A DNA stretch of 64,000 bases from Agromyces salentinus (GCF_009749395.1 NZ_WBIR01000001.1:186001-250000); one strand, 5' to 3'. Counted from the stretch's first letter, positions 33,908-43,433 are shown. Program-made: numbers and translations. The notes: generated by a model not told the origin, from the sequence alone.

Positions 33908-36574
33908 CTAGCCGAGCGTGAAGGTCCTCGTCGTGGTGTTGCCCGCGACGTCGTGGACGACGAGCGTGTTGACGCCCGCGACCGCGCCGAACATGCCGGG
34001 CCTGACGAAGTTCAGGTCGGACCAGGCGTTGTTCGAGAGGTCCTTGACCGTGCCGTTGAGCTCGATGCGATCGATCCTGCCCGCGTCGTACAGCTTGAAG
34101 CTGACGAGCGAGAACGCCTCGCCCTTCGCGACCGTGTACGCCGCACCGTCCTTGACGGTCACGGTCGGCTTGACCGAGTCGACGGTGAACGCGAAGGTGC
34201 TCGTCCTGGAGATGTTGCCGGCGACGTCCTGCGCGTTGTACTTGACCGTGTACTCGCCCGACGCGAGGGCCACGGTCGCCGTGTGCGATCCGGCCTTCGC
34301 GCCGCCCTCGACCTTGGACTGCGTGCTCTTGACGAGCTTGCCGTCCCGGTAGACGTTCGCGACGATGCGGGCCAGGCCGCGGTCATCGGTCGCGTCGACC
34401 TGCACCGAGAGCTCGCGGAACGGGCCGGATGCCGCGGGCGAGACGAGGGCGACCTCGGGGCGGGTCGTGTCGGGCTCTTCGACGGGCGGCTCGACGCCGG
34501 CCTCGGTGACCCACTTCTCGCCGGCATCCGTCTTGGTGACCGTGAACTCGTCGTAGACCGCGCCCACGGGAAGGTCGGTCGTGACATCCGCCGTCTTCTC
34601 CGCGAGGTAGGAGCGGTAGCGGAGCTGGTCGTTCGAGACGTCGATGACCTGGTAGGTCGTGACGCCGGCACCGCGCAGCACCTGGGTGGCGCCGTTGTTC
34701 GTCCAGACGTTCTTCTCGTCGGTCTCGAGCTCGTAGTGCTTGGCGCCGGAGTTGGAGACGATGTAGACCGGGCCGTCGGTGACGCCGGGCGTCTCGGTGA
34801 CGTCGTCATCGTTGTAGCCGCGTGCGTAGGTGTGGTCGTGGCCCATCATGACGAGGTCGATGTCGTGCTTCTGGAACACGGGCACCCAGAACTCGCGCAA
34901 CACGGGCTCATTGCGACCGGCCGACGTGGAGTACACCGGCTGGTGGAAGGTCACGACGTTCCACTTCGACGGGCTCTGCTCGAGCACGTGGTCGAGCCAG
35001 GCGGCCTGGAACTGGGTCCAGAGCGAGGCGACCTTCGTCGACGGGCAGTCGGCCGTCCCGCAGGCCGGGAGGCCGTCGGGCGTGAGGAACGTGGTGTCGC
35101 GCGTCGCGTTCAGCGTGATGAAGCGCACGCCCTGGTAGTCGGTGAAGTACACCGTCTCCGAGGCGAACTGGGTCCAGTGGGCGAAGTACGCGGCGTACTG
35201 CCTCGCAGCGTCGGTGTCGCCGTCGGCGAGGTCGGCGAGGGCACCGACGGTCTCGGTCGTCGGGTTGTTGTGCGGGTACTCGAAGTTCGCCTTCCACGAC
35301 TTCAGGAGCTTGTCGCCCGAGTACTCGTGGTTGCCGGGCGCAGCCATCACGTTCGTCGTGGCCGCCGACGTCTGCATCCCCTTGAACCAGTTGACCCACT
35401 GCGTCTCGTTGCTCGCCGTGTCGATGAGGTCGCCGGCGTGGACCGAGCCGATCGAGTCCGGAGCGGATGCCTCGGCCATGGCCACGACCTTCGGCCACGT
35501 GGTGTCCAAGCCGATCTGCGCGTCGCCGTAGTACACGAACTGGAACTCGTCGTCGGCCGGGTCGGCGGTGGTGAACTCGGTCCACGGGCTCCAGCCCGTG
35601 TCCGTGCCGACGCGGTAGGTGTACGCGGTGCCCGCGGTGAGGCCGTCGACGGTGGCCGAGAAGTGCTGGAGCGGATTCCCGTTCACGGCACCGGCCGCGT
35701 ACGCGTCGATCGAGCGGATGTCGCCGCCCGCGGTCGGGCGGATCTCGACGCGCCCCGTGGTCTGCGAGGCGTCGCCCGCGAGCCACGAGAACGACTGCGA
35801 CGTCTCGGGCGTCGCGGTGGGCGTGAGGATCACGCGCGACGGCGGTGCGTCGACGGGCTGACCCGGGTCGGTCGCCTCGACGAGGCGGATGGAGGGGATG
35901 TCGAGGTAGATGTCGCTGCTCGTGGCGCGGTCCTGGTAGAGCGCGACGGCGACCGTGTTGACGCCGTCGACGAGCACGTCGCCGGCGGCCTCGAAGCTCG
36001 CCGAGGCGGGGTCGGAGGCGCCGGACCCGGCGTACTGCACGTTCGTCGTGCCGGTGACCCGCTCGTCGCTGAGCCCGGCGACCTTCTCGCCGTTGATCCA
36101 GACGATGGCGCCGTCGTCGTAGACGACGTCGCCGAGCACCTGGCCGACCTGGTCGGCGACGCCGGCCTCGAGCGTGAAGCTCGTGCGGAAGAAGAAGGTG
36201 GGCACGTCGGGCGCGGCCACGCCGTCAAGGTACTGGTTCAGCAGGGTCTGCGGCATGCGCGGGCCGACGGCGGCGAGCTTGCCGGCCTTGGCGCCGAAGC
36301 TGCCGGCGGCGGACTTCCACGCCGAGTCGTCGAATGCCCCCGTCGTCCACGCCCGGAGGTTCGCGTCGCCCTTCACGGGATCGGTGCCGTCGTCGAGGTA
36401 GCGCCAGGTGGTCGCGCTGGTCACGACCGGCGCGGTGGGCACCTCGGCTGCGGCGTCGTCGACCGCGAACGCCGCCGCGGGTGCCGCGATCGCGCCGCCG
36501 ACGAGGGCGAGCATGAGCGCGGATGCCGCGGCTCGCCTCCCCCGTCGCGTCGGTGTCGTCTTCGTCATCGTCAT
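33908..36574 (-). CDS. Secreted metallophosphoesterase (purple acid phosphatase-like)
   Basis: An 888-aa secreted protein. Signal peptide (TTPTRRGRRAAASALMLAL...AAPAAAFA), an N-terminal beta domain (about 50-240), a fibronectin-like purple acid phosphatase domain (about 255-350), a calcineurin-like domain with YYGDAQIG, HAGDLIDTASN, APGNHEYSGD, VVTFHQPVY and MMGHDHTYARGY, and Ig-like repeats at the C-terminus. It probably releases phosphate outside the cell. Of several tandem ATGs the one at 36574 is spaced best from GAAGGA. It ends near the NlpC/P60 gene on the same strand. Confidence 0.9.
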   Translation of the reverse strand: MTMTKTTPTRRGRRAAASALMLALVGGAIAAPAAAFAVDDAAAEVPTAPVVTSATTWRYLDDGTDPVKGDANLRAWTTGAFDDSAWKSAAGSFGAKAGKLAAVGPRMPQTLLNQYLDGVAAPDVPTFFFRTSFTLEAGVADQVGQVLGDVVYDDGAIVWINGEKVAGLSDERVTGTTNVQYAGSGASDPASASFEAAGDVLVDGVNTVAVALYQDRATSSDIYLDIPSIRLVEATDPGQPVDAPPSRVILTPTATPETSQSFSWLAGDASQTTGRVEIRPTAGGDIRSIDAYAAGAVNGNPLQHFSATVDGLTAGTAYTYRVGTDTGWSPWTEFTTADPADDEFQFVYYGDAQIGLDTTWPKVVAMAEASAPDSIGSVHAGDLIDTASNETQWVNWFKGMQTSAATTNVMAAPGNHEYSGDKLLKSWKANFEYPHNNPTTETVGALADLADGDTDAARQYAAYFAHWTQFASETVYFTDYQGVRFITLNATRDTTFLTPDGLPACGTADCPSTKVASLWTQFQAAWLDHVLEQSPSKWNVVTFHQPVYSTSAGRNEPVLREFWVPVFQKHDIDLVMMGHDHTYARGYNDDDVTETPGVTDGPVYIVSNSGAKHYELETDEKNVWTNNGATQVLRGAGVTTYQVIDVSNDQLRYRSYLAEKTADVTTDLPVGAVYDEFTVTKTDAGEKWVTEAGVEPPVEEPDTTRPEVALVSPAASGPFRELSVQVDATDDRGLARIVANVYRDGKLVKSTQSKVEGGAKAGSHTATVALASGEYTVKYNAQDVAGNISRTSTFAFTVDSVKPTVTVKDGAAYTVAKGEAFSLVSFKLYDAGRIDRIELNGTVKDLSNNAWSDLNFVRPGMFGAVAGVNTLVVHDVAGNTTTRTFTLG

Positions 36575-36869
36575 CGTCATTCCTTCGTCGCTGCGGAGGG
36601 CGCGCGTGCGGCGTCGCCCGCTCGTCCGCGAGGAGCACCACCTGCCGCCGGAGGCCGTGCTCCATCTCATCCGGGACGGATGACCTTCCCCTTGCCCCGT
36701 CGTGGCGGCCCGGTGAACCTGCGGTGACGCCGCTCGTCACGTCGGGCTGCTACGCTCCGGACCCGCCCGAGGCGAGGCCGGTGCCGGCTCGGCACCTCGG
36801 CCGATCGGCCGATGCGGTTCGGCCCCGACGGCCGATGTCCGGGAACGCGCCGCCCGCGAGCATCGAGTC

Positions 36870-37571
36870 ATGACCCAGATCGAACGCCCGTCCCGGCGCG
36901 GAGTCGGCGCCAACCGCCCCGCCTCACGACCGTCCCGCCGCACCGGATGGCTCGCCCCGGTCGGCCTCATCGCGCTCTCCCTCGTGCCGATGGCCGCGGG
37001 CGCGAGCCGGCTCGCCCAGCTCGGGACCGGCGCGAGCGTCACCGCCGAGAACGCCCGGTTCTTCGACTCGCCCGTACCGGTCATCGCGCACATCGTCGGC
37101 TCGTCGGCGTTCCTCCTGCTCGGCGCACTGCAGTTCGCCCCCTCACTGCGCCGGTACGCCTGGCATCGCCGGTCGGGTCGCATCGTCGCGATCGCCGGGC
37201 TCGTGTCCGCGGCATCCGGACTCTGGATGGCGGTCGCGTACGACCTGCCCGCGAACAGCGGGCTCGGGCTCATGGTCATCCGCGTGGTGCTCGCACCCGC
37301 GATGGCGGCGGCCATCGTCGCCGCGTTCCTGGCGATCCGGCGAGGGGATGTCGCCACGCACAGCGCGTGGATGACGCGCGCCTACGCGATCGGCCTCGCC
37401 GCCGGGACGCAGGTGCTCACGCTCATGCCGTGGGTGCTCCTCGTGGGCGAGCCCGGCGAGCTGGAGTACACCGTGCTCATGGCGCTCGGCTGGGCGATCA
37501 ACCTCGTGGTCGCGGAGCTCGTCATCCGGCGACGGGCCCGGCGGAGCGGCCGCGGCCGAGCCCTATCATGA
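36870..37571 (+). CDS. DUF2306 membrane protein in two-component operon
   Basis: The 233-aa protein has about six hydrophobic segments and the DUF2306 motif (FLLLGALQFAPSLRRYAWHRRSGRIVA and THSAWMTRAYAIGLAAGTQVL). The function is unknown. It lies 4 bp upstream of a histidine kinase gene with which it shares an operon, so it may sense a signal or be a target. Its start (ATG 36870) follows a weak GAGTC site. Confidence 0.82.
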   Translation: MTQIERPSRRGVGANRPASRPSRRTGWLAPVGLIALSLVPMAAGASRLAQLGTGASVTAENARFFDSPVPVIAHIVGSSAFLLLGALQFAPSLRRYAWHRRSGRIVAIAGLVSAASGLWMAVAYDLPANSGLGLMVIRVVLAPAMAAAIVAAFLAIRRGDVATHSAWMTRAYAIGLAAGTQVLTLMPWVLLVGEPGELEYTVLMALGWAINLVVAELVIRRRARRSGRGRALS

Positions 37572-37575
37572 GGGC

Positions 37576-38739
37576 ATGACGAGCCCCGTGCGGTCGCTGT
37601 GGGATTCGCCGCCCGCGGTGCCGCCGCCCCCGCGACGGGTCTGGCGCGACTGGGCACTCATCGGCGTCCTCGCCCCGCTCGCCCTTTTCGAGGCGGCCCT
37701 GCGGATCGACGTGCCGTGGCGCTGGCTCTGGGCGGTCGTGCTCGTCGCGCTCCTGCCGACGCTCCTGTGGCGACGCATCCGCCCGTTCACGATGCTGGCC
37801 ATCGCGTTCACGACCGGCACGGTGCTCGGCCTCGCACTCGGCGGCGATCCGCAGCTGTTCACGACCGGGTACTTCCTCGTGCTCGTGTACGCGGTGACGC
37901 GGTGGGGCTCGGGGCGGGCGATGCTCGGCGGCGTCGCGCTGGTCATCGCGGGCACGCTCCTCCCGCTCGCGGTCGAGACGCCCACGCTCGGCGACGTGAT
38001 CGGCGGCATCGCGGTGGTGATCACGACGTTCACGCTCGGGCTCGCCTTCCGGTGGCGGGCCGGCGCCCGGGCTCGTGAGCTCGAACGGCTGCGACTCGTC
38101 GAACGCGAGCAGTTCGCCCGCGACCTCCACGACACGGTCGCGCACCACGTCTCCGCGATCGCCATCCAGGCGCAGGCCGGGTCCGCGGTCATCGAGGCGA
38201 ATCCGGATGCCGCGGCCGACGTGCTCCGCACGATCGAGGTCGAGGCGTCCCGCACGCTCGACGAGATGCGCGCGATGGTGCGGGTGCTGCGACGCGACGA
38301 GGATCCTGCGAGCCTGAGCCCGGCGCCCGGGCTCGCCGATCTCGGCCGGCTCGCGACCTCCGGCGATCCCGCCTCCGCGGGCGATCGGCGCCCGACGGTC
38401 GCGATCGACGCGGCCGGCGACCTCGAGTCCGTGCCGCCGGCGGTCGCCGCCGCCGCGTACCGGATCGCGCAGGAGGCCGTGACGAACGCGCGGCGGCACG
38501 CGACGGGCGCGACGCGCATCGACGTGCGGCTGCGGGTCGACGCGTCGGGCGTGCGACTCGAGGTTCGCGACGACGGCACGCCCGCGGCATCCGCTCGACC
38601 GGGGTACGGCGTCAGGGGCATGGTCGAGCGCGCGACGCTCGTCGGAGGCACGTGCGAGGCGGGCCCCGCCGCGGGCGCCGGCTGGACCGTCACCGCGGTG
38701 CTGCCGCGAACGGGGTGGACGAGGGGAGGCGCGGCATGA
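37576..38739 (+). CDS. Sensor histidine kinase, NarL/DesK type (second system)
   Basis: The 387-aa kinase has four to five membrane helices (about residues 25-160), a HisKA_3 helix with phosphoacceptor H185 in RDLHDTVAHHVSAIA, and an HATPase domain with QEAVTNARRHATG and GYGVRGMVERATLVGG. Nothing in the membrane part identifies the signal. It overlaps the response regulator gene by ATGA, and lies 4 bp after the DUF2306 gene. Confidence 0.9.
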   Translation: MTSPVRSLWDSPPAVPPPPRRVWRDWALIGVLAPLALFEAALRIDVPWRWLWAVVLVALLPTLLWRRIRPFTMLAIAFTTGTVLGLALGGDPQLFTTGYFLVLVYAVTRWGSGRAMLGGVALVIAGTLLPLAVETPTLGDVIGGIAVVITTFTLGLAFRWRAGARARELERLRLVEREQFARDLHDTVAHHVSAIAIQAQAGSAVIEANPDAAADVLRTIEVEASRTLDEMRAMVRVLRRDEDPASLSPAPGLADLGRLATSGDPASAGDRRPTVAIDAAGDLESVPPAVAAAAYRIAQEAVTNARRHATGATRIDVRLRVDASGVRLEVRDDGTPAASARPGYGVRGMVERATLVGGTCEAGPAAGAGWTVTAVLPRTGWTRGGAA

Positions 38740-39425
38740 CCGTGCGCGTGCTGATCGCCGATGACCAGGAGCTCGTACGGGCGGGGCTGCGGATGATCCT
38801 CGACGCCCAGCCCGACCTCGAGGTGGCCGGCGAAGCCGCCGACGGCGTCGAGGCCGTCGCGATGGCGCGCGCGCTGCGGCCCGACGTGTGCCTCTTCGAC
38901 ATCCGGATGCCCCGGGCCGACGGGCTCGCCGCGACCCGCGAGCTCGCCGGGCCGGGCGTCGCCGACCCGATGGCCGTCGTCGTGATCACGACGTTCGACC
39001 TCGACGAGTACGTGTACGAGGCGCTGCGCTCGGGCGCGCGCGGCTTTCTGCTGAAGAACGCCGGGCCAGTCCTGCTCCGCGAGGCGGTGCTCGCCGCCGC
39101 CCGCGGCGACGCGCTCATCGACCCGAACGTGACCGTACGGCTCATCGAGGCGTTCGCCGGGTCGGCGCCCCACCGCGGAGCAGAGCCCTCGACCCCGCTG
39201 ACCGACCGTGAGGAGGATGTCCTCGACGCCGTCGCACGAGGGCTCGGCAACGCCGAGGTCGGCCGTGAGCTGCACATCTCGCTCAGCACGGTGAAGACGC
39301 ACATCGCGAGCATCATGGCCAAGATCGGGGCGCGCAACCGCGTGGAGATGGCGATCTGGGCCGTCGAGGCACGAGCGGCGCGGGAGCCGCGGGAGCCGCG
39401 GCGCGACGGTCGCCGACCGAGCTGA
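38736..39425 (+). CDS. LuxR-type response regulator (second system)
   Basis: A 229-aa NarL-type regulator: receiver with D55 (VCLFDIRMPR), K in GFLLKNAGPVLL and a helix-turn-helix with LTDREEDVLDAVARGLGNAEV and LSTVKTHIASIMAKIGARN. The gene is coupled to its kinase by an ATGA overlap. A 10-bp inverted repeat with a 28-nt loop (39429-39476) follows. Confidence 0.92.
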   Translation: MTVRVLIADDQELVRAGLRMILDAQPDLEVAGEAADGVEAVAMARALRPDVCLFDIRMPRADGLAATRELAGPGVADPMAVVVITTFDLDEYVYEALRSGARGFLLKNAGPVLLREAVLAAARGDALIDPNVTVRLIEAFAGSAPHRGAEPSTPLTDREEDVLDAVARGLGNAEVGRELHISLSTVKTHIASIMAKIGARNRVEMAIWAVEARAAREPREPRRDGRRPS

Positions 39426-39428
39426 GAG

Positions 39429-39476
39429 GGACGCCCGGCTCCACGCGATTGGGGGGTGCGTCGAAACCGGGCGTCC
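39429..39476. terminator. Possible terminator after response regulator gene
   Basis: GGACGCCCGG (39429-39438) and CCGGGCGTCC (39467-39476) pair perfectly but with a 28-nt loop, so this is weak as a terminator. The rest of the 315-bp gap to 39741 holds no gene; its end is occupied by the tandem repeat. Confidence 0.35.
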
Positions 39477-39660
39477 GATCGGCCGGGATGAGACCCGAAC
39501 CTGTCACGCGACCGGGGGGCTGGTCGCGAGGTACAGCGACGCTACGCCGCCCGACCGACAACCGCGAGGGAACTCGGCGCTCTGGAAGCGAAGTCCCAGC
39601 GGGCTGTCGGGATCGGCCGCCGGGCGGGTCCGCGGCGGATGCTGCGCCGCGCTGCGGGAG

Positions 39661-39750
39661 CCGTCAACCGGCACCGGTCAGCCGTCAGCCGGCGCCCGTC
39701 ATCCGTCAGCCGCCACCCGTCAGCCGTTCGCAATCAGCCGTCAGCCGAGC
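39661..39750. repeat. Irregular CCGTCAGCC tandem repeats
   Basis: About nine degenerate copies of the 7-8 bp word CGTCAGCC. They run into the 3' end of the serine hydrolase gene, whose stop (TCA at 39741-39743) lies in one of them. Confidence 0.65.
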
Positions 39751-41102
39751 GCGGCGATCGCGTCCTCGACGAGCTGCACCTCCGACGCCTCGTCATTGTA
39801 GGCGGGCGTGAAGCCCATGCGCACGACGACGAGCCCTTCGGAGGGCACCATGATGACCTTCTGGCCGTCGTGTCCGCTCATGTGGAAGGTGTCCGCGGGC
39901 AGGTCCGGCCAGCGCAGGCTGCCGTCGGGCAGCTCGTTGACGCGGAAGCCCATGCCATAGCCGGGGTCGTCGGTCTTCTCGACGTCGGTGACGGTGAGGC
40001 TCTCGTCCATCCAGCCCTCCGGCAGCAGCTGCTCGCCGTTCCACTCGCCGTCCTGGAGGGCGAACTGGCCGATCGCGGCCCAGTCGCGGGGCGTCGCCCA
40101 GAGGTACGAGGAGCAGACGGGCGTGCCCGCGGCATCCGCCTCGAAGACTGCCGAGGAGATGCCGAGCGGCCCGAGCAGGGACTGACGCGGCAGGTCGGCA
40201 CCGAGCCCGGTGCGCTCGGTCAGGACCGAGCAGAGCAGGGTCGTGCTGCCGCTGGAGTACTGCTGGACGGTTCCGGGCTCGTGCAGCAGCGGCAGGCTCG
40301 CCACGTACGCGCCCATGTCGGGCTCGAGGTAGAGCATGCGCGTGATGGGCGTGCCGAGGTCGTAGGTCTCGTCCCATTCGAGGCCGCTCTGCATGCGCAG
40401 CAGGTCCTCGACGGTGATGTCGGCGCGCTCATCGGACCACTCGGGCCGCAGGTGGTCGTCGTCGAGCGCGACGACGCCCTGCTGCACGAGCACGCCGGTC
40501 ATGAGGTCGGTGACGCTCTTGGACATCGACCAGCCGAGCTGCGGCGTGGTCGCGTCGAAGCCGTCGGCGTAGCGCTCGGCGACGAGTTCGCCGTCCTTCG
40601 CGATGACGACCGCACGCGTGCCGAGGGCCTCGGTCTCGGATGCCGCGAGGTCGTCGCCGAACGCGCCGGCCATCGCCTGCTCGAGCGCCGCATCGGCCTC
40701 GGGCGAGGGTGCCTCGGGTGCCGCCGTGCCCGCGAACGGGTTGCCCGCGTCGTCGATCGGCGTGGGGTCGCCGAGTTCGGGACGCTGGTCGGCGAGCGTG
40801 CAGCCGAAGCCCTCGGTGAACCAGGCGCGCTGGTGCGCGATGAGGCCGAGCACGGACCCCGTGGTCTCGCCCGCCTGCTCGTCGGAGGCGACCTCCAGGT
40901 ACGGCACGAGCGGGTTCGGCGGCAGGTCGGTGGCGGGGTCGTCGCGACCGGCGACCTCCGTGACCGCGCAGGCGTTGTGGGCGGCGTACCCGGTCCCGGT
41001 GAGCAGGATCGGCTTCTGCCAGAGGTAGACCCCGGTGAACGCGGCGATGAGGACGAGGGCGGTGACGGCGACGATGACGATCACCCGACGGAGGATGTGC
41101 AC
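39741..41102 (-). CDS. Serine hydrolase, class C beta-lactamase fold
   Basis: The 453-aa protein has an N-terminal membrane anchor (RRVIVIVAVTALVLIAAFTGVYLW) and the penicillin-recognising fold: SxxK motif S192-M-S-K195 in GWSMSKSVTD, YSSG for the YxN box, and MSGHDGQK near the end for the HxG/KTG motif. This is the layout of 6-aminohexanoate-dimer hydrolase/EstB-like beta-lactamase relatives. It probably faces the outside of the membrane. The substrate is not known, and a beta-lactamase role should not be assumed. Confidence 0.88.
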   Translation of the reverse strand: MHILRRVIVIVAVTALVLIAAFTGVYLWQKPILLTGTGYAAHNACAVTEVAGRDDPATDLPPNPLVPYLEVASDEQAGETTGSVLGLIAHQRAWFTEGFGCTLADQRPELGDPTPIDDAGNPFAGTAAPEAPSPEADAALEQAMAGAFGDDLAASETEALGTRAVVIAKDGELVAERYADGFDATTPQLGWSMSKSVTDLMTGVLVQQGVVALDDDHLRPEWSDERADITVEDLLRMQSGLEWDETYDLGTPITRMLYLEPDMGAYVASLPLLHEPGTVQQYSSGSTTLLCSVLTERTGLGADLPRQSLLGPLGISSAVFEADAAGTPVCSSYLWATPRDWAAIGQFALQDGEWNGEQLLPEGWMDESLTVTDVEKTDDPGYGMGFRVNELPDGSLRWPDLPADTFHMSGHDGQKVIMVPSEGLVVVRMGFTPAYNDEASEVQLVEDAIAALG

Positions 41103-41263
41103 CAGCGGATGCTAGCAAGCGGCGCACCCGCCACCGAATCGTGCTCGGTTTCGGCGAGCGCGGACACACCTCGGCCTGGGCCGGTGGGTTGGCGAGCCGA
41201 GCGGATGCCGCGTGCGGGCGACATCCGGACGCCCCGATGAACTCGGGACGAACGTCCGATGAA

Positions 41264-41280
41264 GCCCCCCGAACGGGGGC
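41264..41280. promoter_or_regulatory. GC hairpin in divergent region
   Basis: GCCCCC-CGAAC-GGGGGC lies between two divergent secreted-protein genes (start codons 41102 and 41334). Near-identical words GTCCGATGAAG and CTCCGATGAAG occur on its two sides. It might be an operator; this is only a guess. Confidence 0.3.
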
Positions 41281-41333
41281 CGGTCGTCGTAGCGTGGGAG
41301 CATCCGACCCACCCTCCGATGAAGGAGCTGCGC

Positions 41334-42641
41334 ATGCTCGCGAGACGCCGCCACACCCTCACCCTCGCCGCCACGGCACTCGGCGCCGTCGCCGCCCTCG
41401 GCCTGGGGGCCTCCCCGGCGGCGGCGGTCGTCGCCACCGGAGACCCCTCCGACGACCGGCACTCCCGCATCGGGCAGTTGCTGCAGCGCGGTTCCACGGA
41501 CCTCCGGGTCGCCACATACAACCTCTCGTTGAACCGCGCGGTCGCCGGCGAGCTCGAGGCCGACCTCTCGAACGGCGACGACGTGCAGGCGCAGACCGTG
41601 GCCGAGGTGATCCAGCGGGCGGATCCCGACATCGTGCTGCTGAACGAGTTCGACTACGTGCCCGACGGGCGGGCCGCGGACCTGTTCCGCGAGAACTACC
41701 TCGAGGTGTCGCAGGGCGGCGCCGACCCCGTCGAGTACCCGTACGCCTTCGTCGCCCCCTCGAACACCGGCATCCCGAGCGGGTTCGACCTGAACAACAA
41801 CGGCGTCGTGTCCGGTGGCGACGACGCGTTCGGCTTCGGCCTCTTCGAGGGGCAGTACGGCATGCTCGTGCTCTCGAAGTTCCCGATCGTGACCGACGAG
41901 GTGCGCACCTTCCAGAACTTCCTCTGGAAGGACATGCCCGGCGCGCTGCTTCCCGACGACCCCGCCACGCCGGCGGCCGCCGACTGGTACAGCCCCGAGG
42001 AGCTCGAGGTCGTGCGGCTGTCGAGCAAGTCGCACTGGGACGTGCCGATCGAGGTCGGGCGTTCGACGGTGCACGTGCTGGCGTCGCATCCGACCCCGCC
42101 GACCTTCGACGGCCCCGAGGACCGCAACGGCCTGCGCAACCACGACGAGATCCGGTTCTGGGCCGACTACGTCTCGCCCGGCAAGGGCCGGTACATCGTC
42201 GACGACGAGGGCGGCCGGGGCGGACTGCACCCCACCGAGCCGTTCGTCATCATGGGCGACCAGAACGCCGACCCGCTCGACGGCGACTCCGTCGACCAGG
42301 CGATCGACCAGCTGCTCGACCACCGTCGCATCACCGACCCGCTGCCCACCTCGGAGGGTGCCGTCGAGGCCGCCGCGCTGCAGGGCGGCGCGAGCGCCGC
42401 GCACGTCGGCGACCCGGCCTACGACACCGCCGACTTCGCCGACACGGCGCCCGGCAACCTGCGGGCCGACTACGTGCTGCCCTCCCGCGTGCTGCTGAAG
42501 GTGAGGGATGCCGGCGTGTTCTGGCCCGAGCAGGCCGACCCGCTCTCGCGGCTCACCGGGGTCTTCCCCTTCCCGAGCAGCGACCACCGTCTCACCTGGG
42601 TCGACCTGCGCGTGCCCGGCTGGACCGGCTGGATCAGCTGA
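41334..42641 (+). CDS. Secreted endonuclease/exonuclease/phosphatase
   Basis: A 435-aa secreted EEP-fold protein. The twin-basic signal sequence LARRRHTLTLAATALGAVAAL ends at PAAAVVA. Motifs: VATYNLSLNRA, IVLLNEFDY (metal E), VHVLASHPTPP, VIMGDQNADP (GDxN) and SSDHRLTW (catalytic DH). The gene lies downstream of GAAGGAG at the right spacing. It might be an extracellular nuclease or phosphodiesterase. A divergent serine hydrolase gene shares its upstream region. Confidence 0.88.
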   Translation: MLARRRHTLTLAATALGAVAALGLGASPAAAVVATGDPSDDRHSRIGQLLQRGSTDLRVATYNLSLNRAVAGELEADLSNGDDVQAQTVAEVIQRADPDIVLLNEFDYVPDGRAADLFRENYLEVSQGGADPVEYPYAFVAPSNTGIPSGFDLNNNGVVSGGDDAFGFGLFEGQYGMLVLSKFPIVTDEVRTFQNFLWKDMPGALLPDDPATPAAADWYSPEELEVVRLSSKSHWDVPIEVGRSTVHVLASHPTPPTFDGPEDRNGLRNHDEIRFWADYVSPGKGRYIVDDEGGRGGLHPTEPFVIMGDQNADPLDGDSVDQAIDQLLDHRRITDPLPTSEGAVEAAALQGGASAAHVGDPAYDTADFADTAPGNLRADYVLPSRVLLKVRDAGVFWPEQADPLSRLTGVFPFPSSDHRLTWVDLRVPGWTGWIS

Positions 42642-42751
42642 GTCGTGCTTCGCGCGACGCCGCCGGGTGGGCACTCCTGCCCGTCGCCCACCCGACGGAG
42701 GCCGCGGTAGCCTGACCGGCGAGCCGGGAGTTCCGGCCGAGAGGAGCTCCC

Positions 42752-43312
42752 TTGTCCACGAACACCGCATCCCGTCGGCGACGCCTCGTCGGCACCTCCA
42801 CGGCGATCGCCGCCTCGATCGCGCTCGTGCTCGGCACGCCGTCGATCGCCCAGGCCGCACCGCTCGCGCAGGGGCTGTACAAGGCACCGTGGGAGTCGTG
42901 CGTCTTCGAGGTTGACGCGGCCTCCAATGGCGGAGGCGTGAGCTACGTCTCGGCAGACCGGTGGAAGGCGCTCGGGTATCCGGCGGTCACCGCGAGCCAG
43001 CAGTTCGCCCTCGAGAAGTCGTACATCTTCAAGAACGGCACGTCGTCGCACGAGATCTTCGCCGATACGTCGCGGTTCACGAGCACCCCGTGCGGCGTGC
43101 ACAAGCTCACGTTCGCCGAGTGGCAGGCGATGGGTTCGCCGACTCCCGTCGCGATGAACCCGCAGTTCTACAAGCTCAACGGCAGCGCGACGATCTACGG
43201 CCGCATGTTCACGCTCGGTTCGACCTACGTGCCCTCGCTGCGCGCGATCACCTACGCCGAATGGACCGAGCTCGGGTTCCCGACACCGCAGGTCGTCTCG
43301 AAGCTGCCCTGA
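42752..43312 (+). CDS. Secreted protein with threefold sequence repeat
   Basis: The 186-aa protein starts with TTG (GAGGAG six nt upstream) and has a signal peptide ending IAQAAP. After it come three degenerate segments, each ending in a similar block: YVSADRWKALGYPAV, KLTFAEWQAMGSPTPVA and AITYAEWTELGFPTPQVV, preceded by beta-rich stretches (YIFKNGTSSHEIF, YKLNGSATIYGRMF). I do not recognise a family, but the repeats suggest a cell-wall or sugar-binding module. It ends next to a heptamer array and a strong terminator. Confidence 0.75.
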   Translation: MSTNTASRRRRLVGTSTAIAASIALVLGTPSIAQAAPLAQGLYKAPWESCVFEVDAASNGGGVSYVSADRWKALGYPAVTASQQFALEKSYIFKNGTSSHEIFADTSRFTSTPCGVHKLTFAEWQAMGSPTPVAMNPQFYKLNGSATIYGRMFTLGSTYVPSLRAITYAEWTELGFPTPQVVSKLP

Positions 43313-43364
43313 TCGAGTACCCACTGACTGGGAGCGAGCGGATGACGCGGCCGCTCGCCGCGCC

Positions 43365-43399
43365 GATCGGCGATCGGCGATCGGCGATCGGCGATCGGC
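43365..43399. repeat. Tandem heptamer array (GATCGGC x5)
   Basis: Five contiguous perfect 7-bp units lie directly before the terminator stem. Confidence 0.85.
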
Positions 43400-43433
43400 G
43401 AAGGCCCGGCCTCTCTCGGGGCCGGGCCTTCGC
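43398..43433. terminator. Strong hairpin terminator between convergent genes
   Basis: GCGAAGGCCCGGCC (43398-43411) pairs with GGCCGGGCCTTCGC (43420-43433) over 14 bp with an 8-nt loop. It separates the secreted repeat protein gene from the convergent fosX gene. A related GAAGGCCCGG hairpin is at 54540-54573. Confidence 0.8.

Noticed and set aside
33788-36727. A 979-aa plus-strand open frame
   Set aside because: Antisense to the secreted phosphoesterase, which has clear motifs and a signal peptide; composition is typical of a reverse-frame shadow.
39741-41102. Beta-lactam resistance gene
   Set aside because: The protein has the penicillin-recognising fold but also a membrane anchor and an atypical third motif; the group mostly contains esterases and amide hydrolases, so resistance is not supported.
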